This document shows positions 1 to 6,591 of a stretch of 7,726 nt of DNA, in pieces. The first letter of the stretch is position 1, and every line of letters begins with the position of its first letter. This DNA is from Desulfobulbaceae bacterium (lineage in GTDB: Bacteria; Desulfobacterota; Desulfobulbia; Desulfobulbales; UBA5123), in assembly GCA_029865195.1 (NCBI GenBank), contig JAOUHH010000134.1, forward strand, positions 1 to 7,726, in the 5' to 3' direction. The notes beneath the pieces were generated by a model. It ran no database searches, was not told the origin of the DNA, and saw only the letters and a program-made list of their open reading frames with translations. Made by a program: the position numbers and the translations under genes.

Positions 1-279
1 CGCGCCCGTCGCCTTGGCCGCCTCGGCCAGATGGGCAACCCCATGGCCGTTGATGGCATAGGCCAGATCCGGCTCGCTTTCAGCCCGGTCAACGGCGGTA
101 TAGGCTGCAGCGTTGATCACCAACTCAGGCCCAATTTCCTGCACAACCTTGGCCACCGCCTCACGATCGCGGATGTCCAGTTCGGTGCTGCCCAGGGCGG
201 TCACCGCCCATCCTTGGGGCGCGCGCAACGCCAGTTCCCGGCCCAGTTGACCGTTGCCGCCTGCGACCAAGACCTTCAT
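1..279 (-). CDS. rfbD: dTDP-4-dehydrorhamnose reductase, N-terminal part
   Basis: This is the N-terminal 93 residues of RfbD/RmlD, cut by the left edge of the window. The family reduces dTDP-4-dehydro-L-rhamnose to dTDP-L-rhamnose with NAD(P)H, the last step of the cytoplasmic pathway. The sequence shows the Rossmann glycine motif GGNGQLG at residues 7-13 directly after a beta strand (MKVLVA). An LDIRD segment follows at 34-38, then the family signature INAAAYTAVDRAESEP at 55-70 and AINGHGVAHLAEAAK at 75-89. The ATG overlaps the rfbC stop codon (ATGA), so translation is probably coupled. The upstream GAGGCAGAG is only a moderate ribosome-binding site. The catalytic Tyr-x-x-x-Lys region lies outside the window, so intactness cannot be judged. 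Identification is confident from the motifs and the neighbours. Confidence 0.94.
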   Translation of the reverse strand, partial: MKVLVAGGNGQLGRELALRAPQGWAVTALGSTELDIRDREAVAKVVQEIGPELVINAAAYTAVDRAESEPDLAYAINGHGVAHLAEAAKATGA

Positions 280-824
280 GGATAACACTCTGCCTCGGCC
301 AAGGGAATCCCGGCCAGATCTTTTGCCGACAACTGCGGCGAAAGTCCATCGAGGAGCGGCCAGTAAATGTTGAGCGCCGGATCGTCCCATCGCAGGCTGC
401 GCTCATGCTCAGGCGCGTAGTAATCTGTGCACTTGTAGAAAAATTCGGCGGTTTCACTCAACACGTAAAAGCCGTGGGCAAACCCCGGCGGCACCCAGAG
501 CATTTTTTTATTTTCGGCGGAAAGAACCTCGCCTACCCATTGCCCAAAGGTTGGAGAGCCCTTGCGCAAGTCCACGGCAACATCGAACACCTCGCCGATG
601 ATCACACGGGCCAGTTTGCCCTGCGGCTGTTTTATCTGATAGTGAAGCCCCCGCAGCACCCCCTGCCCGGAACGGCTGTGGTTATCCTGGACAAAAGGCA
701 GCGTGATCCCGTTTGCGGCAAAGAGATCACCCCGCCACGTTTCCATGAAGAACCCACGCTCGTCGCCAAAAACCTTCGGTTCGATGACCACAACATCCGG
801 TATGCGAGTGGGAAAAAAGTTCAT
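276..824 (-). CDS. rfbC: dTDP-4-dehydrorhamnose 3,5-epimerase
   Basis: RfbC/RmlC epimerises dTDP-4-dehydro-6-deoxy-D-glucose at C3 and C5, the third step of dTDP-L-rhamnose synthesis. At 182 residues it has the usual family length and a single cupin-type beta barrel. Family hallmarks are visible: DERGFFMETW at 21-30, VLRGLHYQ at 56-63 carrying the catalytic base His61, Lys70 in QGKLARV, WVPPGFAHGF at 110-119, and Tyr130 in FFYKCTDYY, which matches the catalytic acid position. RWDDP follows at 145-149, and Asp169 in SAKD is the likely partner of the catalytic histidine. The ATG at 824 overlaps the rfbA stop by 4 bases and is preceded by a strong ribosome-binding site (GGAGGGAG) inside the end of rfbA. 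It also overlaps rfbD by 4 bases. No key residue is missing. Confidence 0.97.
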   Translation of the reverse strand: MNFFPTRIPDVVVIEPKVFGDERGFFMETWRGDLFAANGITLPFVQDNHSRSGQGVLRGLHYQIKQPQGKLARVIIGEVFDVAVDLRKGSPTFGQWVGEVLSAENKKMLWVPPGFAHGFYVLSETAEFFYKCTDYYAPEHERSLRWDDPALNIYWPLLDGLSPQLSAKDLAGIPLAEAECYP

Positions 825-1696
825 CGCTCTCCCTCCGCCAGCATCCGCAGCAGATACTGGCCGTAGCCGTTCTTGCCAAGCGGCTCGGCCAAGCGGGCCA
901 CCTGCCCGGCATCGATATAGCCACGCCGATAGGCGATCTCCTCGAGACAGGCAATCTTCAGCCCCTGCCGGTCTTCCATGACCTTGATGAAGTTCGCGGC
1001 ATCGAGCAGGGAAGCGTGGGTGCCGGTATCGAGCCAGGCCATGCCGCGGCCAAGCAGTTCCACCCGCAACTCACCCCGGCGCAGGTAGACGTTGTTGATG
1101 TCGGTAATCTCCAGTTCACCTCGGGCCGACGGCTTGATCCGGCGGGCGATCTCCACCACCCGGTTATCGTAGAAATAAAGCCCGCTCACCGCATAACTGG
1201 ATTTAGATTTCTGCGGCTTCTCCTCGATATCGATGACCTTGCCCTCGCTGTCGAAACTGACCACCCCGTAGCGCTCCGGATCACGGACATAGTAGCCGAA
1301 AACCGTGGCACCCTCTTCACGGGAGGCCACCTCGCGGAGGATCTTGCCGAGGCCACTGCCGTAGAAGATATTGTCGCCGAGCACCAGAGCGACCCGGTCG
1401 TCGCCGATGAACTCCTCGCCGATCAGAAAGGCCTGGGCAATTCCCTCGGGCTTGGGCTGCACCGCATAGGAAAGCGAGATCCCCCACTGAGAGCCGTCAT
1501 CCAGCAGCTGCATGAACTGCCCCTGATCCTCGGGGGTGGTGATAACAAGGATCTCACGGATCCCGGCCTGCATCAGGGTGGCGATGGGATAGTAGATCAT
1601 CGGCTTGTCGTACACCGGCATCAGCTGCTTGCTCACCGATTTGGTGAGGGGATAGAGACGGGTGCCGGAGCCGCCGGCGAGGATAATGCCTTTCAT
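821..1696 (-). CDS. rfbA: Glucose-1-phosphate thymidylyltransferase
   Basis: RfbA/RmlA joins glucose-1-phosphate and dTTP to give dTDP-glucose and pyrophosphate, the first and usually feedback-controlled step of the pathway. The 291-residue product has the nucleotidyltransferase signature MKGIILAGGSGTRL at its N terminus and the conserved SKQLMPVYDKPMIYYP at 22-37. LGDNIFYG gives the metal ligand Asp108, IEEKP at 157-161 contributes Lys160 in the sugar-phosphate site, and WLDTGTH at 221-227 gives the second metal ligand Asp223. I chose the ATG at 1696 rather than the in-frame GTG at 1708. The sequence AAAAGGTG at about 1706-1713 is a good ribosome-binding site 9 bases before the ATG, and the GTG is part of that site. 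It is the first gene of the minus-strand operon and is preceded by a hairpin and a divergent promoter region. Confidence 0.97.
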   Translation of the reverse strand: MKGIILAGGSGTRLYPLTKSVSKQLMPVYDKPMIYYPIATLMQAGIREILVITTPEDQGQFMQLLDDGSQWGISLSYAVQPKPEGIAQAFLIGEEFIGDDRVALVLGDNIFYGSGLGKILREVASREEGATVFGYYVRDPERYGVVSFDSEGKVIDIEEKPQKSKSSYAVSGLYFYDNRVVEIARRIKPSARGELEITDINNVYLRRGELRVELLGRGMAWLDTGTHASLLDAANFIKVMEDRQGLKIACLEEIAYRRGYIDAGQVARLAEPLGKNGYGQYLLRMLAEGER

Positions 1697-1716
1697 GGTT
1701 GTAATCACCTTTTACC

Positions 1717-1741
1717 GTTGCCCGGCTTGCTCACGGGCAAC
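1717..1741 (-). promoter_or_regulatory. Hairpin in the rfbA leader
   Basis: Perfect 8-base arms (GTTGCCCG and CGGGCAAC) at 1717-1724 and 1734-1741 surround a 9-base loop. In the rfbA transcript the structure ends 3-4 bases before the ribosome-binding site. No run of U follows, so it does not look like an intrinsic terminator. It could stabilise the message, affect translation of rfbA, or be a DNA operator downstream of the promoter. The structure is read directly from the sequence; the function is inferred. Confidence 0.5.
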
Positions 1742-1832
1742 ACCTGTATCAGCAGAGAAAAATAGCGGCGAGTGAAGCAGCCTCCCTTCCCCAGTATTTA
1801 CAAAGAGTTCCGTACAAATTCGAGCCAGTGAA

Positions 1833-1863
1833 ATAATCGCGTGATTATAGCCGATAATGACGC
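1833..1863. repeat. Overlapping inverted repeats with phased ATAAT units (possible operator)
   Basis: Two inverted repeats share one arm. The first is ATAATC at 1833-1838 and GATTAT at 1843-1848, separated by GCGT. The second has 10-base arms, GCGTGATTAT at 1839-1848 and ATAATGACGC at 1854-1863, with 9 of 10 positions symmetric and a 5-base centre. ATAAT/ATTAT units therefore recur at 1833, 1844 and 1854, about one helical turn apart. The region covers the candidate -10 of rfbA and part of the divergent promoter, which is where an operator would be expected. No known regulator motif was recognised. Confidence 0.4.
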
Positions 1864-1869
1864 TATGAT
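1841..1869 (+). promoter_or_regulatory. Candidate divergent promoter for the Trm112-like/dnaE cluster
   Basis: On the plus strand TATGAT at 1864-1869 matches 5 of 6 positions of the -10 consensus. At a 17-base spacing the -35 position holds GTGATT, only a 3 of 6 match, so the promoter would be weak or activator-dependent. It overlaps the candidate rfb promoter, which would make the two mutually exclusive or jointly controlled. A start near 1876 leaves a leader of about 90 bases before the first gene. Confidence 0.3.
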
Positions 1870-1871
1870 AA
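1844..1871 (-). promoter_or_regulatory. Candidate sigma-70 promoter for rfbACD
   Basis: On the minus strand a perfect -10 hexamer TATAAT lies at 1849-1844. A 16-base spacer separates it from TTATCA at 1871-1866, which matches 4 of 6 positions of the -35 consensus. A start near 1837 would give a leader of about 140 bases that includes the hairpin at 1717-1741. The -10 element sits inside the inverted repeats described separately. The prediction rests on consensus matching only. Confidence 0.45.
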
Positions 1872-1898
1872 AGGCCTTTCATCCCATGACAGATTAGA

Positions 1899-1937
1899 CG
1901 TGGCCGACCTTTCACGGCCGCGCTCGTAAAAAAGCGC
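1899..1937 (+). other. Two mutually exclusive leader hairpins before the Trm112-like gene
   Basis: One stem pairs CGTGGCCG (1899-1906) with CGGCCGCG (1915-1922), with one G-U pair and an 8-base loop. The other pairs GCGCT (1920-1924) with AGCGC (1933-1937) around a loop rich in A. They share bases 1920-1922 and cannot both form. They lie in the 5' leader, 29 bases or more before the ATG. A regulatory role is speculative, as short GC-rich stems arise easily by chance in this genome. Confidence 0.25.
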
Positions 1938-1965
1938 CTTTCCCCAACGAACCACGAGGACCACC

Positions 1966-2136
1966 ATGCTCAACAAGGATCTGCTCGACATTCTCGCCTG
2001 CCCCAAGTGCAAGGGACCGGTCAAACTGACCACCCAGGAAGATGGCCTGATCTGTGACGCCTGTCGACTGCTCTACGAGATTCGCGACGGGATTCCGGTA
2101 ATGCTCATCGACGAGGCAAAAAAACTCGACGATTGA
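1966..2136 (+). CDS. Trm112-like zinc-ribbon protein (UPF0434/YcaR type)
   Basis: This 56-residue protein has the pattern of the bacterial Trm112/UPF0434 family. LLDILACPKCKGPVKL at the N terminus has a CxxC pair (Cys12, Cys15), followed by CDAC (Cys30, Cys33) and the characteristic YEIRDGIPVMLIDEA ending at residue 51. The four cysteines should bind one zinc ion. In eukaryotes and archaea Trm112 activates methyltransferases; bacterial members are small, often unassigned, and frequently lie next to cell-envelope genes such as lpxK and kdsB. The ATG is preceded by a good ribosome-binding site (GAGGA at 1956-1960, 5 bases away). It is the first gene of the plus-strand cluster, 24 bases before the TIM-barrel gene. 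Family assignment is confident; a specific function cannot be stated. Confidence 0.9.
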   Translation: MLNKDLLDILACPKCKGPVKLTTQEDGLICDACRLLYEIRDGIPVMLIDEAKKLDD

Positions 2137-2160
2137 CCGGTATCAGCTAAAGGTTACCCC

Positions 2161-2970
2161 ATGTCGCTCCCCGCCCATCTCGTCGACCACTGCTTCGTCA
2201 ACGTCCCCTATGCAAGGCTTAAAACCGACCTGCTCGGGGTCGTGCTCGAAAACCGCCTCCGGCCCGAAATCGGGCTGGTGAACAATGTTCTGTATGACGA
2301 ACCGGTCAGCGAATTTACGAAGATAGCCAAGCTCCTGCAAAAGGAAGGACTGGCCTGCACCCTGCATGCCCCTTTTCAGGATCTGATCCCCAGCGCCCAG
2401 GATCCGGAAATACTGAAGGCCAGCCGCCACAAGCTGCAAAAGGCCTTTGCACTGCTTGAGATCTTCGAGCCGCTGGCAATCGTCTGCCATCCGAACTTTG
2501 AACCGGACAAGCATGCCTCCAAGGAAGAGCAATGGTTCTCGCAATCGTACGAGACCTGGCACGAATTGTTGCAGATCGCCGAGGGCTGCAAGGTCCCGAT
2601 GATGCTTGAAAATACCTATGAAAAATCGCCGGACCAGTTGCGGCGACTGCTCCAGGCCCTTGATTCGCCATACGCCCGCTTTTGTTTTGATGTGGGCCAT
2701 GTGCTGGCGTTTGCCAAGAATACATGGCAGGACTGGCTGCCGGCCCTTGAACCATGGCTTGGCCAGGTGCATCTCCACGACAACGATGGCGCAAGCGATG
2801 CCCACCTGGGCGTGGGCGAGGGGACGTTCAAATTTGAGGAACTCTTCAAGTATCTGCAAAAACAGCAGCTTTCGCCAATCATCACCCTTGAGCCGCACCG
2901 GGAGGAAGAGCTTTGGCGCGGCTTTGCCAATATCGACCGGATGGGCCTTTTTGACTATTGTGCCAAGTAA
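2161..2970 (+). CDS. Xylose isomerase-like TIM-barrel protein, substrate unknown
   Basis: The 269-residue product looks like a member of the AP endonuclease 2 / xylose isomerase-like TIM-barrel superfamily (sugar phosphate isomerases/epimerases and endonuclease IV). The likely metal-site motifs occur in the expected order: LHAPFQDL at 68-75, CHPNFEP at 109-115, MMLENTYE at 147-154 (Glu150), FCFDVGHVLAF at 174-184 (Asp177, His180), VHLHDNDG at 203-210 (His206), a DAHLGVGEG stretch at 213-221, and ITLEPH at 241-246 (Glu244). The last two stretches resemble the HxGxGxG and TLE motifs of this superfamily. No signal peptide is seen, so it is probably cytoplasmic. The ATG has an AAAGG ribosome-binding site 7 bases upstream. 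Both sugar-phosphate isomerisation and endonuclease IV-like DNA repair are possible in the superfamily, and the sequence alone does not decide. The neighbouring dnaE makes a repair role tempting but unproven. Confidence 0.85.
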   Translation: MSLPAHLVDHCFVNVPYARLKTDLLGVVLENRLRPEIGLVNNVLYDEPVSEFTKIAKLLQKEGLACTLHAPFQDLIPSAQDPEILKASRHKLQKAFALLEIFEPLAIVCHPNFEPDKHASKEEQWFSQSYETWHELLQIAEGCKVPMMLENTYEKSPDQLRRLLQALDSPYARFCFDVGHVLAFAKNTWQDWLPALEPWLGQVHLHDNDGASDAHLGVGEGTFKFEELFKYLQKQQLSPIITLEPHREEELWRGFANIDRMGLFDYCAK

Positions 2971-3042
2971 AAATAGCCCGAAACATCGTAACCGGAAATC
3001 TCGTAAGCAATTGAACGCATAACCCTGCCCCATGGACCAGTA

Positions 3043-6000
3043 ATGACCGACGCCGCCCCACCGCAAGCCGATTTCGTCCACCTGCATGTCCACACCCAGT
3101 TCAGCCTGCTGGACGGCGCCATCCGCCTGGGGGACCTGATCGCTACCGCCAAGGAATTCGGCATTGACACGGTGACCATCACCGATCACGGCTCCATGTT
3201 CGGCGCGCTGCAGTTCTACACCATGGCCAAGGGCGCGGGGCTGAAACCGATCATCGGCTGCGAATTCTATATCTCGCCCACCGACCGCTTCGACCGCTCA
3301 GCGCGGAGCGCTGGCGGCGCCGCCTTCCATCTGGTGCTGCTGGCGATGAACAAGGACGGCTACCAGAACCTGATGAAACTCGCCTCCATCGCCCAACTGG
3401 AGGGTTTTTTCTACAAGCCGCGCATCGATAAGGAGGTGCTGGCCAAATACAGCGATGGCCTGATCGCCCTCACCGCCTGCCTGCACGGCGCGGTTCCCCA
3501 CGCCATCGTTCAGGGCGACCTGGCCGGGGCCCGTCGCGAGGCGGAGGAGCTCCAACAGATCTTCGGCGACCGGCTCTACTTCGAGTTACAGGAGAACGGC
3601 ATCCCCGAGCAAACCATCGCCAACAAGGGCCTCAAGGAACTGGCCAGAGAGATGTCCATCCCGCTGGTGGCCACCAACGACTGCCATTACCTGAAGCGCA
3701 AGGAATCCACCGCCCACGAGCTTCTGCTCTGCATCCAGACCGGCAAGACCATCAACGATACCACCCGCTTCCGCTTCTCCACCGACGAGTTGTTCTTCAA
3801 GTCCCCGGCCGAGATGAAACAGGCCTTTGCCCATACCCCGGAGGCCATCGCCAATACCGTCAAGATCGCCGAACGTTGCAACCTGGAACTCACCTTCGGC
3901 GACAACCATTTCCCCAATTTCCCGGTGGAGGAAGGCGAGACCCTGGATTCCATGTTCGAGCGTGCCGCCCGGAAAGGGTTGGAGGAACGGCTCGCCGAAC
4001 TTCGCGAGCTACAGGAGGTGCCGGCGGAGCTCGAAAAAACCTACCGCGACCGCCTCGACCACGAGATCGACGTCATCATCAAGATGGGCTTTCCCGGCTA
4101 CTTCCTCATCGTTGCTGACTTCATCAACTGGGCCAAGGACCACCAGATTCCGGTAGGGCCGGGCCGCGGTTCGGGCGCAGGCAGCCTTGCCGCCTACTCC
4201 ATGCGGATCACCGACATCGACCCCATCCCCTACGGGCTCATCTTCGAGCGCTTCCTCAACATCGAGCGCAAATCCATGCCCGACTTCGACGTCGACTTCT
4301 GCCAGGACCGCCGCGACGAGGTGATCGAATACGTGCAGCAACGCTACGGCGGCTCGGACCATGTGGCCCAGATCGTCACCTTCGGTTCCATGAAGGCCAA
4401 AGCGGTGATCCGCGACGTGGGCCGCGCCCTCGGCATGACCTTCGGTGATGTGGACCGGATCGCCAAGCTGATCCCGGACCAGCTCAAGATGACGATCAAA
4501 AAAGCCATCGAGGAGGAGCCGCGCCTCAAGGATCTGGAAAGCCGCGACCCGCAGGTGGCGCAGCTCCTCTCCATCGCCAAGACCCTGGAGGGGTTGAACC
4601 GCCACACCTCCATCCATGCCGCCGGGGTGGTCATCTCGCCGCTGCCGATGGTGGAATACCTGCCGCTCTGCAAAGGCCCCAAGGGCGAGGTGCTCACCCA
4701 GTTCGACATGAAGTACACCGAGAAGACCGGGCTTATCAAGTTCGACTTCCTGGGCCTCAAGACCCTCACCGTCATTGACCGGGCGGTGAAGATGCTGGAA
4801 CAGGACACCGGCCACCGGCTGGAGATCCACAAAATCCCCCTGGATGACGCCAAGACGTACGACCTTCTCTGCCGCGGGGACGCGGTGGGGGTGTTCCAGC
4901 TTGAAAGCTCCGGCATGCGGGCGCTGCTCACCGACATGAAGCCGGAGGTATTCTCCGACCTCATCGCCCTGGTCGCCCTCTACCGCCCCGGACCGCTGGA
5001 GTCGGGGATGGTGTCGGATTTCGTCAACACCAAGCATGGACGGATGACCGCCACCTATCCGCTGCCCCAGCTCGAACCGATCCTGAAAGAGACCTACGGG
5101 GTTATCGTCTACCAGGAACAGGTGATGAAGATCGCCAACGTCCTGGCCAACTATTCGCTGGGCGACGCCGACAACCTGCGCCGGGCCATGGGCAAGAAGA
5201 TTCCGGAGGTGATGGAGGAGCAGCGCGGCAAGTTCCTGGCCGGCTGCAAGGAAAACAGCATCCCCATGGACAAGGCCGAATACATCTTCGACCTGATGGC
5301 CAAGTTCGCCGGTTACGGCTTCAACAAATCGCACTCCGCCGCCTACGCCTATATCGCCTACCAGACCGCCTACCTCAAGGCCCACTACCCGTCGCCGTTC
5401 ATGGCCGCGCTGCTGTCGCTGGATATGAACAACACCGACAAGGTGGTGCTCTACATCAACGAGTGCAAGGACCACGAGATCGAGGTGCTGCCGCCGGACA
5501 TCAACGAGTCGTTCAAGGATTTCACGGTCATCAACGACCGCATCCGCTTCGGCCTCGCGGCGGTGAAGAACGTCGGCGGTGCAGCCCTGGACTCCATCAT
5601 CGAGGTCCGTGAGAAGGAGGGCGCCTACAAATCGCTGGAGGATTTCTGCTGCCGGGTGGACGGCAGCCGCGTCAACCGGCGGGTGATCGAAAGCCTGATC
5701 AAGGCCGGTGCCTTTGATTCGCTTGGCGCCAAACGCTCCCAACATTTCGCCATCCTCGATCAAGCCCTGGAACGGGCAAAATCCTCCCAGCGGGACCGGG
5801 AAAGCGGCCAGATATCCCTCTTCGCGGCCATCCCGTCTGCCGCCACGGACGACAACAACGGCCAGAGCATCCTCATGCCTGACATCAACGAATGGGAGGA
5901 AAAAGAAAAGCTTGCCATGGAGAAAGAGACGGTGGGCTTTTACATCACCGGCCATCCCCTGGACAACGTCCGGCAGGAGATCAAGGCGGTGGCCGACACC

Positions 6001-6591
6001 GACTGCGTGGGGCTCAACGAATGGGGCGACCAGTCGCCGGTACGGGTGGGCGGCATGGTCCGCACCTTCAAGCCGCATAAATCCAAAAAAGGCGATCCCA
6101 TGGGCTTCGTCACCCTGGAAGACACCACCGGCGCCGTGGAGGTGGTGATCTTCCCCACCACCTATGCCGAGTGCTCACACCTGCTCAGCGGCTCCGAACC
6201 GCTCATCATCCAGGGAAAACTCGAAAAAGACGAACGCGGCCCCAAAATCATCGCCGACGCGGTGGACCCGCTCAGCGTGGCCTGGGAAAAATACACCGCC
6301 TCGGCCCGGGTCATGCTCCACTCCGACAAGGTTGGCCGCCGCAAGATCGAGGACCTCAAGAAGGTCTTCCTCAGCCACCACGGCGCATGCCCCATCTCAC
6401 TCACCATCCATTTCCCCAAGCAGGGCGAGGTCGACCTCGAACTCCCCCGCGACATGACCATCCGCCCCTCCAAGCAGTTCACCGACCAGGTCGAGGCCGC
6501 CCTCGGCTACCACGGACTTTCTTTTCAAAAAAAGAAGATCGAGACCACGGAGCGTGGTAACGGCCGCTGGCAGAAAAAAAACGGCGGATGA
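3043..6591 (+). CDS. dnaE: DNA polymerase III alpha subunit
   Basis: DnaE is the replicative polymerase subunit. At 1182 residues it is full length (E. coli about 1160). The N-terminal PHP domain (about 10-285) begins FVHLHVHTQFSLLDGA. The palm has GPGRGSGAG at 372-380, PDFDVDF at 413-419 with catalytic Asp414 and Asp416, and KFDFLGLKT with the third catalytic residue Asp568. These sit 13 positions after E. coli Asp401, Asp403 and Asp555. ALYRPGPLESGM and GYGFNKSHSAAYAY (from 757) are further conserved core motifs. The helix-hairpin-helix region spans about 816-897. QISLF at 923-927 matches a beta-clamp-binding motif at the expected place. An OB fold lies near 1000-1080, and a C-terminal domain follows. 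The ATG start fits the PHP start, but its ribosome-binding site is weak (GGA 7 bases upstream). The gene lies 72 bases after the TIM-barrel gene. Confidence 0.98.
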   Translation: MTDAAPPQADFVHLHVHTQFSLLDGAIRLGDLIATAKEFGIDTVTITDHGSMFGALQFYTMAKGAGLKPIIGCEFYISPTDRFDRSARSAGGAAFHLVLLAMNKDGYQNLMKLASIAQLEGFFYKPRIDKEVLAKYSDGLIALTACLHGAVPHAIVQGDLAGARREAEELQQIFGDRLYFELQENGIPEQTIANKGLKELAREMSIPLVATNDCHYLKRKESTAHELLLCIQTGKTINDTTRFRFSTDELFFKSPAEMKQAFAHTPEAIANTVKIAERCNLELTFGDNHFPNFPVEEGETLDSMFERAARKGLEERLAELRELQEVPAELEKTYRDRLDHEIDVIIKMGFPGYFLIVADFINWAKDHQIPVGPGRGSGAGSLAAYSMRITDIDPIPYGLIFERFLNIERKSMPDFDVDFCQDRRDEVIEYVQQRYGGSDHVAQIVTFGSMKAKAVIRDVGRALGMTFGDVDRIAKLIPDQLKMTIKKAIEEEPRLKDLESRDPQVAQLLSIAKTLEGLNRHTSIHAAGVVISPLPMVEYLPLCKGPKGEVLTQFDMKYTEKTGLIKFDFLGLKTLTVIDRAVKMLEQDTGHRLEIHKIPLDDAKTYDLLCRGDAVGVFQLESSGMRALLTDMKPEVFSDLIALVALYRPGPLESGMVSDFVNTKHGRMTATYPLPQLEPILKETYGVIVYQEQVMKIANVLANYSLGDADNLRRAMGKKIPEVMEEQRGKFLAGCKENSIPMDKAEYIFDLMAKFAGYGFNKSHSAAYAYIAYQTAYLKAHYPSPFMAALLSLDMNNTDKVVLYINECKDHEIEVLPPDINESFKDFTVINDRIRFGLAAVKNVGGAALDSIIEVREKEGAYKSLEDFCCRVDGSRVNRRVIESLIKAGAFDSLGAKRSQHFAILDQALERAKSSQRDRESGQISLFAAIPSAATDDNNGQSILMPDINEWEEKEKLAMEKETVGFYITGHPLDNVRQEIKAVADTDCVGLNEWGDQSPVRVGGMVRTFKPHKSKKGDPMGFVTLEDTTGAVEVVIFPTTYAECSHLLSGSEPLIIQGKLEKDERGPKIIADAVDPLSVAWEKYTASARVMLHSDKVGRRKIEDLKKVFLSHHGACPISLTIHFPKQGEVDLELPRDMTIRPSKQFTDQVEAALGYHGLSFQKKKIETTERGNGRWQKKNGG

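Noticed and set aside
1016..1765. 249-codon open frame on the plus strand
   Set aside because: It is antisense to rfbA, with no recognisable motif.
1697..1840. JUMPstart/ops element in the rfb leader
   Set aside because: Polysaccharide operons in enterobacteria carry GGCGGTAG; no such sequence is present on the leader strand.
1841..1871. Possible Fur box in the divergent promoter
   Set aside because: One half-site GATAATG matches, but the rest of the 19-base consensus does not.
1712..1915. 67-codon open frame on the minus strand upstream of rfbA
   Set aside because: It covers the promoter and leader region, has no motif and no good ribosome-binding site, and reads through the hairpin.
2951..2979. 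Internal promoter for dnaE starting with TTGACT
   Set aside because: The -35 match is good (5 of 6), but no acceptable -10 hexamer lies at 15-18 bases.
2143..3189. 348-codon open frame on the minus strand
   Set aside because: It is antisense to the TIM-barrel gene and the start of dnaE, both of which have clear family motifs and ribosome-binding sites.
4009..6078. 689-codon open frame on the minus strand inside dnaE
   Set aside because: It is fully antisense to a clear, full-length dnaE. Long antisense frames are common in GC-rich genes, and the product shows no recognisable domain and a shadow-like composition rich in H, V, G and D.
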